Below are positions 34,331 through 42,559 of a stretch of DNA of 64,000 bases, one piece after another. The position numbers were made by a program, and so were the translations under genes. Numbering within the stretch: the stretch's first letter is position 1; every line of letters starts with the position of its first letter. The DNA lies in NCBI RefSeq assembly GCF_021390395.1, contig NZ_JAJUWT010000020.1, positions 1 through 64,000 of the forward strand. The letters are read 5' to 3'. This DNA is from Saccharothrix sp. S26. Its GTDB lineage: Bacteria; Actinomycetota; Actinomycetes; Mycobacteriales; Pseudonocardiaceae. Under the pieces are notes generated by a model. That model saw only the letters and a program-made list of their open reading frames with translations. It was not told where the DNA came from and did no database searches.

Positions 34331-34893
34331 CGGGGCCGTACGAGGAGCAGGGCGGGCACGAGGAGCAGGACGGGGTCGGGGTCGACGACGCGTTGCAGCG
34401 CCTGTGGACCCCGCACCGCCTCTCGTACGTGCGCGGCGAGGGCAAGGCCGTCGGCGACGAGCCGGAGGGGTGCCCGTTCTGCCGGGTGATCGGGCTGGAC
34501 GACGCCGAGGGGCTGATCCTGGCGCGGGGCGAGCTGGTGTTCGCGGTGCTGAACCTGTACCCGTACAACCCCGGTCACCTGATGGTGCTGCCGTACCGGC
34601 ACGTGCCCGACTACACCGACCTGACGGCGGCCGAGACGGCGGAGTTCGCCGCGTTCACCCAGAAGGCGATGCGGGTGATCCGGTCCGCCTCCGGGCCGCA
34701 CGGGTTCAACATCGGCATGAACCAGGGCGTGGTGGCGGGCGCGGGCATCGCGGCGCACCTGCACCAGCACGTGGTGCCGCGCTGGGGCGGCGACGCCAAC
34801 TTCATGCCGGTGATCGGCCACACCAAGGTCCTGCCGCAACTGCTGGGCGAGACCAGGCAACTGCTCTCCGACGCCTGGTCCACCACCACCTGA
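34327..34893 (+). CDS. HIT-domain protein, Ap4A phosphorylase-like
   Basis: 188 aa. HIT signature HLHQHVVPRW with an upstream CPFC pair typical of the Rv2613c type of Ap4A phosphorylase; NLYPYNPGHLMVLPYRHVPDY is the family's central motif. It cleaves diadenosine tetraphosphate by phosphorolysis in mycobacteria. GTG 34327 overlaps the thrS stop (GTGA), matching the mycobacterial gene order. In that order pgsA would follow directly; here about 6 kb of other genes intervenes. Confidence 0.92.
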   Translation: MTGPYEEQGGHEEQDGVGVDDALQRLWTPHRLSYVRGEGKAVGDEPEGCPFCRVIGLDDAEGLILARGELVFAVLNLYPYNPGHLMVLPYRHVPDYTDLTAAETAEFAAFTQKAMRVIRSASGPHGFNIGMNQGVVAGAGIAAHLHQHVVPRWGGDANFMPVIGHTKVLPQLLGETRQLLSDAWSTTT

Positions 34894-34894
34894 C

Positions 34895-35041
34895 CCGCGA
34901 GAGTCCTACCTTCACGCCGCGAGAGTCCTACGTTCGCGACCCCTGAGTTCAACGCTCGGACACCCGACGTCCGGGCCTGAGCGTTGAACTCGGGGGTCCT
35001 GAACGTAGGACTCTCGCGGTCTGAACGTAGGACTCTCGCGG
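34895..35041. repeat. Long imperfect inverted repeat made of dispersed 19-mers
   Basis: The left arm has CCGCGAGAGTCCTAC at 34895 and 34917, then GAGTTCAACGCTC at 34945-34957. The right arm has GAGCGTTGAACTC at 34979-34991 and GAACGTAGGACTCTCGCGG at 35001-35019 and 35023-35041. The arms (about 63 bp each) can fold into one large hairpin directly after the HIT gene. The same units recur at 61691-61780, so this is a dispersed intergenic repeat family that may also work as a terminator. Confidence 0.85.
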
Positions 35042-35142
35042 TGGGGGAAAGTTCAACTTTTTTCGCGTCTCGTTGAACGGACGGTGGGGCTGTCTCGTTC
35101 AGACCGGGTGACCACGCCCGGCTGACGAGAGGTGCACACCCC

Positions 35143-36654
35143 GTGACGGCCATGACCGAGCCCTCCGCTGTGCAAGGACTGCCCCCGGACGACCGCCCGC
35201 TGTTCCGGCGATTCGGTCGCGGCCCGAGCGCGACCCCGCCGTTCCACCGGATCCACCACGCCTTCGAGGCCCACGCCGCACGGTCGCCGCACGCGCGGGC
35301 GGTCGAGCACGAGGGCGCCTGCCTGACCTACGGCCGGCTCGACCACCGCGCGAACGTCGTCGCCGCCGAGCTCCTCGCCGCGGGCGTCCGGCCCGGTGAC
35401 CACGTGGGCGTCTTCTTAACGCGCTCGATCCACATGGTGGTCGGCATCCTGGCGGTGCTGAAGGTCGGTGCGGCGTACGTGCCGCAGGACGTCCGGATCA
35501 CCCCGAAGGCCCACCTCGACCACGTGCTGCGCACCGCGGGCATCGACGTCGTGCTGACCACAAGCGAGCACGCGCCCGCGCTCACCGCGCCGAAAGTGCT
35601 CGCCCTCGACACCCTCCCCGACCGCCGCGTCGGCCCACCCGGCGTCGAGCCGGGCGACACCGCCGTCGTGATCTTCACCTCCGGCACGACCGGTGTGCCC
35701 AACGGCGTCCGCGTCACCCACGCCAACCTGTGCAACGTCCTGCTCACCGCACCCGGCGACCTCGGCATCCGGCCGGGCGACCGGGTGGCGCACCTGCTCA
35801 ACATCGCGTTCGACATGGCGGTGTGGGAGCTCTTCGGCGCGCTGGCCCACGGCGCGACCTCCGTCCTGCGCGGTCGTGACATCGCGGCCGCGGCGAGCAC
35901 CGCCACCGTCCTCATCGCCACCCCGGGCGTGCTGTCCACTCTGGACCCGGAGCGCTGCCCCGACGTCCGGGCGGTCGCGGTCGCCGGTGAGCGCTGCCCC
36001 AAGCCCCTGGCCGACGCCTGGTCCGCCCGCGCCGCGTTCCACAACGCCTGCGGCCCCACGGAGGTCACCATCGTCAACACCGTGCAGCGCTACGACCCCG
36101 AGGTGGGTCGGCTGACCATCGGCCGCCCGGTCCCGAACACCACGGTGTACGTGCTCGACGAGGACCTGCGGCCGTGCCGGATCGGCGAGGTCGGCGAGAT
36201 GTGGGCGGGCGGCGCCTGCGTCACGGCGGGCTACCTCGGCAACGACGTGCTGACCGCCCAGCGCTACCGGCCCGACCCGTTCCTCGGTGGCGACCACCTG
36301 ATGTTCCGCACCCGGGACCTCGGCCGCTGGACGTCGGACGGCGAGTTGGAGCACCACGGCCGCACCGACGACCAGGTGAAGGTACGCGGCTTCCGGGTCG
36401 AGCTGGACGCGGTCACCTCCGCCCTGGAGACGACCCCCGGCTGCGCCCGCGCCACGACCGTGCTGCACGAAGGCGCGCTCGTCGGTTTCGTCAGCCCCGC
36501 CACCGTCGACCCACGAGCGGCCGCGGAGGCCGTGTCACGCGCGCTGCCCTACTACTGCGTGCCGTCACGGGTCGTCGCCGTGGACGACCTGCCCCTGACC
36601 GAACGCGGCAAGGTGGACCGGGCCGCGCTGTCGTCGCTGGTGACGGTCGCATGA
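35143..36654 (+). CDS. Stand-alone adenylation (AMP-binding) enzyme, NRPS-like
   Basis: 503 aa. Adenylation-domain core motifs: TYGRLDHRAN (A2), VVIFTSGTTGVPNGVRVTH (A3), NACGPTEVT (A5), GEMWAGG (A6), RTRDLGRW (A7), RTDDQVKVRGFRVEL (A8) and LTERGKVDRAAL (A10, catalytic Lys). No carrier or condensation domain follows. It activates a carboxylic or amino acid as adenylate; the substrate cannot be fixed. GTG 35143 overlaps nothing upstream, but the 3' end overlaps the membrane reductase-like gene (ATGA), forming a three-gene operon with the enoyl-CoA hydratase. A-type neighbours suggest an odd small-molecule pathway. Confidence 0.88.
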   Translation: MTAMTEPSAVQGLPPDDRPLFRRFGRGPSATPPFHRIHHAFEAHAARSPHARAVEHEGACLTYGRLDHRANVVAAELLAAGVRPGDHVGVFLTRSIHMVVGILAVLKVGAAYVPQDVRITPKAHLDHVLRTAGIDVVLTTSEHAPALTAPKVLALDTLPDRRVGPPGVEPGDTAVVIFTSGTTGVPNGVRVTHANLCNVLLTAPGDLGIRPGDRVAHLLNIAFDMAVWELFGALAHGATSVLRGRDIAAAASTATVLIATPGVLSTLDPERCPDVRAVAVAGERCPKPLADAWSARAAFHNACGPTEVTIVNTVQRYDPEVGRLTIGRPVPNTTVYVLDEDLRPCRIGEVGEMWAGGACVTAGYLGNDVLTAQRYRPDPFLGGDHLMFRTRDLGRWTSDGELEHHGRTDDQVKVRGFRVELDAVTSALETTPGCARATTVLHEGALVGFVSPATVDPRAAAEAVSRALPYYCVPSRVVAVDDLPLTERGKVDRAALSSLVTVA

Positions 36655-37865
36655 CCACCACGCGCACCGACACGCCGCCGGCGTGGAGGCTGAGGCTGCG
36701 CAAGCGCCCGTTCACGCACCACAACCGGCTCGCCGCCGGGGTCGTCGCGGCCAACGCCGTCGCGGCGTTCGGCGTGGACGACGCGCAAGCGCTCGCGGAC
36801 CTGGTCGTCGTGAACGTGGCGCTGGCCGTGCTGATCCGCCAGCAGCACGTGATCAACCTGTTGTTCCGGCTCGCCACCAGCGCGCCGACGACGTGGCCGC
36901 TGCGGGTGCGCTGGACGTTGGGCAAGGTCTACCACTTCGGCGGGCTGCACGTGGGCGCCGCCGTGTGCGCCACCGCCTGGTTCGCCGTGCTGGCCGTGGT
37001 CCGCGACGACCCGCTCACGTGGACGATCCTCGCCCTGATGACCGCGATGGTCGTGTTCGCCCTGCCGGGCCTGCGCGCCCGCCGGCACGACGTGTTCGAG
37101 CGCGTGCACCGCTTCGCGGGCTGGACCGTGCTCGCGCTGTTCGCCGCGGACGCGTCCCGGCAGCCCGGTTTCGTCGGCTCGGCCCAGTTCTGGTTGCTCC
37201 TGCTGGTGGTGGTGAGCGTGGTGCTGCCGTGGACGCGGCTGCGCCGGGTGCCGGTGCGCATCGCCCGCCCGTCGCGGCACGTCGCGCTGGTGTCGTTCGA
37301 CCACGGCGTGACGCCGTTCGCCGGCTCCTCGACCGCCGTGAGCCGCAACCCGCTGCTGGAGTGGCACTCGTTCGCGAACGTGCCGACACCGGGCCGCACC
37401 GGCTTCCGGCTCACCATCTCCCGCGCGGGCGACTGGACCGGCTCGCTGATCGACGACCTGCCGACGCACCTGTGGGTCAAGGGCGTGCCCACCGCCGGGG
37501 TGGGCAACATCGACAAGCTGTTCACCAGGGTGGTGTGGGTGGCCACCGGCAGCGGCATCGGGCCGTGCCTGCCCCACCTGCTGTCGGGCGACACGCCGGC
37601 GCGGCTGGTGTGGTCCACCCGCACGCCGCGCGACACCTACGGCGACGAGCTGGTCGACGAGATCGAGGCCGTGCAGCCGGACGCCCTGGTCTGGGACACC
37701 GTCCGCGACGGCAAGCCCGACCTGGTCGAGCTGGCGCTGCGCGCGCACCGCGAGTTCGACGCCGAAGCCGTCATCTGCATCTCCAACAAGAAGACCACCT
37801 GGCACGTCGTGGAAGAGCTGGAAGCGCGGGGCGTGCCCGCGTTCGGCGCCATCTGGGACTCGTGA
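36651..37865 (+). CDS. TmpA/ferric-reductase-like membrane flavoprotein
   Basis: 404 aa. About six TM helices in the first 200 residues (such as VVVNVALAVLIRQ, HVGAAVCATAWFAVLAVV, FWLLLLVVVSVVLPW), then a soluble FNR-like part with a flavin-domain-like RTGFRLTISRAGDW and an NAD(P)-binding VVWVATGSGIGPCLPHLL. It resembles fungal TmpA-type membrane flavoproteins, whose homologues occur beside or fused to adenylate-forming enzymes. It could move electrons across the membrane or reduce a product of the adenylation enzyme. Starts at ATG 36651 within the stop of the preceding gene. Confidence 0.6.
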   Translation: MTTTRTDTPPAWRLRLRKRPFTHHNRLAAGVVAANAVAAFGVDDAQALADLVVVNVALAVLIRQQHVINLLFRLATSAPTTWPLRVRWTLGKVYHFGGLHVGAAVCATAWFAVLAVVRDDPLTWTILALMTAMVVFALPGLRARRHDVFERVHRFAGWTVLALFAADASRQPGFVGSAQFWLLLLVVVSVVLPWTRLRRVPVRIARPSRHVALVSFDHGVTPFAGSSTAVSRNPLLEWHSFANVPTPGRTGFRLTISRAGDWTGSLIDDLPTHLWVKGVPTAGVGNIDKLFTRVVWVATGSGIGPCLPHLLSGDTPARLVWSTRTPRDTYGDELVDEIEAVQPDALVWDTVRDGKPDLVELALRAHREFDAEAVICISNKKTTWHVVEELEARGVPAFGAIWDS

Positions 37866-37873
37866 GGAGACTC

Positions 37874-38683
37874 GTGGACTACTCGACCTTGCTCATCGAC
37901 GACCGGGACGGCGTCACGACGGTCACCGTGTCCCGCCCGGCGGCGCGCAACGCGCTCAACGCCCGCGTCCTCACCGAGCTCGCCCACTTCCTGTCCGGCT
38001 TGGTCGCCGGGCCGGCGCCGCGGGGCGTCATCCTCACCGGAGCGCCCGGTCCGGCGTTCGTCGCGGGCGCGGACATCCGCGAGATGGCCGTGATGACGCC
38101 GGAGGAGGGCGAGCGGTTCGGGATGCTCGGCCAGCGCGTCACCACCTTGTTGGAGGAGCTGCCGTGCCCGGTCGTCGCGTGCGTGGACGGCTACGCGCTC
38201 GGTGGTGGCTGCGAGGTGGTGCTGGCGTGCGACTTCGCTTACGCCACCGAACGCTCGGTGTTCGGCCAGCCGGAGGTCGTGCTCGGCCTGATCCCCGGCT
38301 TCGGCGGCTGCGTGCGGCTCCAACGCCTGGTCGGCCCCGCGGTGGCGCGGGAGCTGATCTACACCGGCAGGCACGTCGACGCGCCGGAGGCGTTGCGGCT
38401 GGGCCTGGTCACCGCCGTGTTCGCGGGCCGTGATGAGATGCTGGCCGCCGCACGCGGGGTGCTCGGTCGGATCGCGGACAACTCGGCCACGGCGGTGTCG
38501 CTGGCCAAGGCCGCGTTGAACGCCTCCCGCGGCACGACCGTCGCCGCCGGGCTGGCGTTCGAGCTCGACGCGTTCCGGGAGGCGTTCACCAGCGACGACA
38601 TGCGCGAGGGCACGGCCGCGTTCCTCGCCAAGCGACCGCCCGCGTTCTCCCGCCCCACCGGGGAACCGCCGCACCGCGACTAG
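37874..38683 (+). CDS. Enoyl-CoA hydratase/isomerase family protein
   Basis: 269 aa crotonase fold. Oxyanion-hole segments AFVAGADIREM and GYALGGGCEVVLACDF, and the active-site Glu region FGQPEVVLGLIPGFGGCVRLQRLVG, are intact, so an active hydratase is expected. GTG 37874 has GAGGAG close upstream and lies 8 nt after the membrane flavoprotein gene. It is the third gene of the adenylation operon; the substrate may be a CoA or carrier-bound acyl chain. Confidence 0.9.
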   Translation: MDYSTLLIDDRDGVTTVTVSRPAARNALNARVLTELAHFLSGLVAGPAPRGVILTGAPGPAFVAGADIREMAVMTPEEGERFGMLGQRVTTLLEELPCPVVACVDGYALGGGCEVVLACDFAYATERSVFGQPEVVLGLIPGFGGCVRLQRLVGPAVARELIYTGRHVDAPEALRLGLVTAVFAGRDEMLAAARGVLGRIADNSATAVSLAKAALNASRGTTVAAGLAFELDAFREAFTSDDMREGTAAFLAKRPPAFSRPTGEPPHRD

Positions 38684-38698
38684 CCGAGGAGGTGCGCG

Positions 38699-39208
38699 AT
38701 CAACGACAGTCACATCGCCCTGCTGCGCTCCCTCCACGACGAGCACGCGCCCGCCCTGTGGCGGTACGTGCGCCGGCTGACGGGGGACGACGAGCTGTCC
38801 CGCGACGTGGTGCAGGAAGCGCTGCTGCGGGCGTGGCGCAACCCGAAGGTGCTGGAGCAGGGCCCGACGGCGGCGCGCGCGTGGCTCTACACGGTGGCGC
38901 GCAACGTCGTGATCGACGAGCGCCGCAGCGCCCGGGCCCGCTGGGAGATCGGGTCGGAACGGCTGCCCGAGCGGGCCCGGTCCGACCACAGCGACTCGGC
39001 GCTGGACGCCTGGTTGGTGGCCGACGTGCTCACGCAGTTGACGCCGGAGCACCGCGCGGTGATCGTGCGTGCGTACTACATGGGGCAGTCGGTCGCCGAG
39101 CTGGCCGTCGCACTGGACCTGCCGGAGGGAACCGTGAAGTCCCGGCTGCACTACGGTCTGCGGGCGCTGCGGCTGGCGCTGGAGGAGAAAGGGGTCACCG
39201 GACGTTGA
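38699..39208 (+). CDS. ECF RNA polymerase sigma factor, possible ATC start
   Basis: 169 aa if initiated at ATC 38699. Region 2 (ALLRSLHDEHAPALWRYVRR, LSRDVVQEALLRAWR) and region 4 (LTQLTPEHRAVIVRAYYMGQSVAELAVAL, GTVKSRLHYGLRALRLAL) match ECF factors of the SigL/RskA-linked type. The coding frame extends upstream of the first standard start (GTG 38768) and opens right at ATC 38699, 6 nt after a perfect GAGGAGG. GTG 38768 would remove half of region 2. Either ATC initiates or one base was misread. It overlaps its anti-sigma gene by 4 nt (TTGA). Confidence 0.85.
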   Translation: MNDSHIALLRSLHDEHAPALWRYVRRLTGDDELSRDVVQEALLRAWRNPKVLEQGPTAARAWLYTVARNVVIDERRSARARWEIGSERLPERARSDHSDSALDAWLVADVLTQLTPEHRAVIVRAYYMGQSVAELAVALDLPEGTVKSRLHYGLRALRLALEEKGVTGR

Positions 39209-39909
39209 GCTCGCCAGTCGATCCGTACCGGGACTGGGGTGCCGCGTACGTCCTGGGTTCGCTGTCGCCCGGCGAACGGCGGGAGTTCGAGGGGCACCTG
39301 GCCGGGTGCCCGGAGTGCTCGGCTGACGTGGCGTCCTTCGCGGGCGTGCCGGGCATCCTCTCGGTGGTGCCCCGCGACCGGGCGCTCGACCTGCTGGAGC
39401 CCGAGCCGGACGCCGACGAGCCGCCGCCGCCGACGGTGCTCACCGGCCTGGTGGCGGCCGAGCGGTCGCGCCGGCGGCGTGCCCGGCTCCTGGTGGCCGC
39501 CGCGCTGGTCGTGGCGGCGTTCACGGGGGCGGCGGTCGCCCTGGCCGTGCGGCCGGCCGCCCCCGACGTCACGGCCGGCGCGCCGCCGCCCGTGCCGGAC
39601 GTGGCGATGCACCAGACCATGCCCAGCCCGGTGACGGCGAGCGTGCACCTGGTGGACGAGCCGTGGGGCACCCGGATCGAGGTGCTGTGCTCCTACGCCG
39701 TGCCGGACGGGCCACCGCCGCCCGTGTTCGCCTACTCCCTGCACGTGGTCGCGGCCGACGGCACCGCGACGCGGGTCGCGACCTGGACCGCCGGTCCCGG
39801 CTCCACCACCCGTCCGGTGGCCACGACGGAGCTGAACCGATCGGACATCACCGGCATCGAGATCAGATTGGTGCAAAAGGACCTCGTCCTGCTCCGGGTC
39901 GCGTTCTGA
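39205..39909 (+). CDS. Zinc-finger anti-sigma factor
   Basis: 234 aa. The N-terminal anti-sigma domain has LGSLSPGERREFEGHLAGCP with the HxxxCxxC zinc motif (HLAGCPECS). A proline-rich linker, one TM helix (LLVAAALVVAAFTGAAVALAV, about 90-110) and an exported beta-rich RskA-like C-terminal domain follow. It would hold the co-encoded ECF factor at the membrane until regulated proteolysis. The TTG start at 39205 overlaps the sigma stop (TTGA). Confidence 0.9.
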   Translation: MSSPVDPYRDWGAAYVLGSLSPGERREFEGHLAGCPECSADVASFAGVPGILSVVPRDRALDLLEPEPDADEPPPPTVLTGLVAAERSRRRRARLLVAAALVVAAFTGAAVALAVRPAAPDVTAGAPPPVPDVAMHQTMPSPVTASVHLVDEPWGTRIEVLCSYAVPDGPPPPVFAYSLHVVAADGTATRVATWTAGPGSTTRPVATTELNRSDITGIEIRLVQKDLVLLRVAF

Positions 39910-40106
39910 CCGCGCGCCGGCCGCCGCCGCGCCCGCCGTGACCGCGCCACCGCAGGCCACGGACCTGGTGCAAGCGCACCTGCACGCCCTGGTGCACGTG
40001 CGGCCGTCGCGACGTGTTCCAGATCACCCGCGTGGGCCGTCGGCGCGGCCTCAGACACCTTTGTGGCCGATCGTCAAGAGGGGTGAGCGTCGATACGGTG
40101 CGTTGC

Positions 40107-40946
40107 ATGACCGCACCTGAGCGTTCGCGGCTGGCCCGAGAACGGCTCTCGCGCGAGTTACGAAGGCTGCGCACCGAGGCCAAGATGACCGGCACGGCCA
40201 CGGCGCGCGCTACCGGGATGAGCCAGTCCAAGCTGTCGAAGATCGAGAACGGCATGCTCCTCCCGTCCGTGACCGACGTGGAGCGCCTGGTCGCCGAGCT
40301 GTCCGCGACCAGGGAGACCAGGGTCGAGCTGGTGGAGTTGGCCCGTCAGTTGCACGCCGAGGCGGAGACCCGCCGCGTGGTGCTGCACCGGGGGGCGCAT
40401 CGGCACCAGCAGACCGTGGCCCGCATCGAGGCCCGCGCCACCACCAGCCGCTTCTTCCAGAACGCGGGCGTGCCCGCGCTGTTGCAGAGCGAGAACTACC
40501 TGCGGGTGGTGCTGAACACGACGCCGCCTCACGAGCAGGACACCGCGATCGCCACCCTGCGCGCGCGCCGGGCGCGCATGGACGACCTGGGCAAGCGGTT
40601 CGTGTTCCTCCTGGCCGAGAGCGCGCTGCGCTGGCGGATGGGCTCCGCGGACCTGATGTGCGAGCAGATCGACCACCTCGTGCAGATCATGCGCAGGCCG
40701 AACGTGCAGCTCGGCGTGGTCCCGTGGACCGCGGACGCCAACCTGGTCGCCCTGCACGGGTTCCAGGTCTACGACGAACGGGTGGTGACGTTGAGCGTGC
40801 TGACCGGCAACGCGACCATCACCGACCCGCACGACGTGCGCGAGTACCTGGCCCTGTTCGGCAGGCTCGAACGGCTGGCGGTGCGCGGCGACGCGCTGGA
40901 GGACCTGCTGGACAACATCTCCAGGGACCACCGCAAGCTCGGCTGA
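40107..40946 (+). CDS. XRE-family regulator with DUF5753 domain
   Basis: 279 aa. The N-terminal Cro/C1 HTH (ELRRLRTEAKMTGTATARAT, MSQSKLSKIENGMLLPS) is followed by a DUF5753 domain (FFQNAGVPALLQSENYLRVV, RRARMDDLGKRFVFLLAESALRW, LVALHGFQVYDERVV). Such actinobacterial regulators usually pair with a small DUF397 protein; none is adjacent here. ATG 40107 has no ribosome site, but TACGGT (40094-40099) lies 7 nt before it, suggesting a leaderless mRNA. It stands between the sigma pair and the pgsA operon. Confidence 0.92.
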   Translation: MTAPERSRLARERLSRELRRLRTEAKMTGTATARATGMSQSKLSKIENGMLLPSVTDVERLVAELSATRETRVELVELARQLHAEAETRRVVLHRGAHRHQQTVARIEARATTSRFFQNAGVPALLQSENYLRVVLNTTPPHEQDTAIATLRARRARMDDLGKRFVFLLAESALRWRMGSADLMCEQIDHLVQIMRRPNVQLGVVPWTADANLVALHGFQVYDERVVTLSVLTGNATITDPHDVREYLALFGRLERLAVRGDALEDLLDNISRDHRKLG

Positions 40947-40991
40947 GCTGGGCGGTTAGGCTGCCGGTGACCACGTCGTCGGAGTCGGTAG

Positions 40992-41615
40992 GTGCCCCGC
41001 CACCCCATGCTGAACATCTTCGCCCGCGCGTCGGTTTCGCGCGTCACCGATCCGATCGGGGCGTGGCTGCTGCGCCGCGGCCTCACCCCCAACGCCGTCA
41101 CCGTGCTCGGCACCGTCGGCTCCGTCGCCGCCTCGCTGTGGTTCATCCCGCGAGGGCAGCTGTTCACCGGCGCGGCGCTGGTCACCGCGTTCGTGCTGTT
41201 CGACCTCATCGACGGCGCGATGGCCCGCGCGCAGGGCGGCGGCACGAAGTTCGGCGCCGTGCTGGACGCGAGCTGCGACCGGATCGCCGACGGCGCGCTG
41301 TTCGCCGCCATCGCCTGGTGGGCGTTCGGAGCGGACGAGCGAGGGCTGGCCGCGGCGACCCTGGTGTCGCTGGTCGGCGCGCAGGTCACCTCGTACGTGA
41401 AGGCGCGCGCCGAGGCGTCCGGCCTGTCCGCCGACGGCGGTGTCGCCGAACGCGCCGAGCGGTTCATCGTGGCGCTGGTCGGCGTGGGCCTGCACGGGCT
41501 GGGCGTGCCCTACATCCTGCCGGTGGCGCTGTACCTGCTGGCCGCGCTGGTGACGATCACGGTCGTGCAGCGCATCCTGGCCGTGAGCCGCGCCGCGAAG
41601 GAGCTCGGGAAGTGA
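40992..41615 (+). CDS. pgsA: Phosphatidylinositol phosphate synthase (CDP-alcohol phosphatidyltransferase)
   Basis: 207 aa with about 6 TM helices. The complete CDP-alcohol motif D71xxDG75xxAR79x8G88xxxD92xxxD96 is present. Its place before patA and pimA identifies it as the actinobacterial PgsA1-type enzyme that makes phosphatidylinositol phosphate from CDP-diacylglycerol and inositol 1-phosphate. It acts in the cytoplasmic membrane. GTG 40992 is the likely start, and the stop overlaps the acyltransferase start (GTGA). First gene of the PIM operon here because of the insertion upstream. Confidence 0.93.
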   Translation: MPRHPMLNIFARASVSRVTDPIGAWLLRRGLTPNAVTVLGTVGSVAASLWFIPRGQLFTGAALVTAFVLFDLIDGAMARAQGGGTKFGAVLDASCDRIADGALFAAIAWWAFGADERGLAAATLVSLVGAQVTSYVKARAEASGLSADGGVAERAERFIVALVGVGLHGLGVPYILPVALYLLAALVTITVVQRILAVSRAAKELGK

Positions 41616-42559
41616 AGGGTCGGGACCTGAAGGGCGGCCTGGCCGACCTCGGCTACGCGGCCGGGTGGCGCCTGGTGCGGCTGCTGCCGGAGAAGGTGGC
41701 GCGGGCGCTGTTCGACGCGGCCGCCGACCGGGCGGCCAAGCGCGGCGGCGGTGGCGTGCGGCAACTGCGGGCCAACCTGCGGCGGGTCGTGCCGCAGGCG
41801 GGCGAGGCCGAGCTGGACGAGCTGGTGCGGCTGGCCGTGCGCTCGTACGCCCGGTACTGGCGCGAGGCGTTCCGGATGCCGTCGCTGGACCAGGGGCAGC
41901 TCTACGCCGAGCTGGACCGCACGATGACCGGCGTCGAGAACCTGGACGCGGCGCTGGCCGAGGGCCGGGGCGCGGTCATCGCGCTGCCGCACTGCGGCAA
42001 CTGGGACATGGCGGGCGTCTGGCTGGTCGGCCACTGCGGCACGTTCACCACCGTCGCCGAACGGCTCAAGCCCGAGTCGCTGTACCGGCGGTTCATCGCG
42101 TTCCGGGAGAGCCTGGGCTTCGAGGTGGTGCCGCTGACCGGCGGCGACCGCAACCCGGCGCTGGTGCTCGCCGAGCGGCTGCGCGCCAACCAGGTCGTCT
42201 GCCTGCTCGCCGACCGCGACCTGACCGCGGGCGGCGTGCCCGTGACGTTCTTCGGCGAGCGCACCCTGATGCCCGCCGGTCCGGCGCACCTGGCCGCGAC
42301 CACCGGCGCGGCGCTGATCCCGGCCGGCCTGTGGTTCACCGAGGACGGCTGGGTCATCCGCCTGCACCCGCCGATCCGCGTGTCCGGCACGGCGGGCGTG
42401 CCCGCGGCCACCCAGCAGATCGCCGACGTGTTCGCCGCCGACATCGCCGCGCACCCCACCGACTGGCACATGATGCAGCAGCTGTGGCTGGCCGACCTGC
42501 CGGAGAGCAGGCAGAAGGCGCTGCGCCGGGTGCTGGCCCGCCGGGGGGAACCCGCGTGA
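41612..42559 (+). CDS. patA: PIM acyltransferase (PatA/LpxL-like)
   Basis: 315 aa LPLAT-superfamily acyltransferase. The HX4D catalytic motif is HCGNWD (His-x4-Asp), in ALPHCGNWDMAGVWLVGHCG; later GGDRNPALVLAERLRANQVV and LMPAGPAHLAATTGAALIPAG match the family. In mycobacteria this enzyme acylates the mannose of PIM on the cytoplasmic face of the membrane. GTG 41612 overlaps pgsA, and the stop overlaps pimA by 4 nt. Confidence 0.92.
   Translation: MKGRDLKGGLADLGYAAGWRLVRLLPEKVARALFDAAADRAAKRGGGGVRQLRANLRRVVPQAGEAELDELVRLAVRSYARYWREAFRMPSLDQGQLYAELDRTMTGVENLDAALAEGRGAVIALPHCGNWDMAGVWLVGHCGTFTTVAERLKPESLYRRFIAFRESLGFEVVPLTGGDRNPALVLAERLRANQVVCLLADRDLTAGGVPVTFFGERTLMPAGPAHLAATTGAALIPAGLWFTEDGWVIRLHPPIRVSGTAGVPAATQQIADVFAADIAAHPTDWHMMQQLWLADLPESRQKALRRVLARRGEPA

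Noticed and set aside
34895..35041. Repeats considered as a CRISPR array
   Set aside because: Units are inverted as well as direct, spacings are 3 nt or so and irregular, there are no unique spacers of 30-40 nt, and no cas genes are present.
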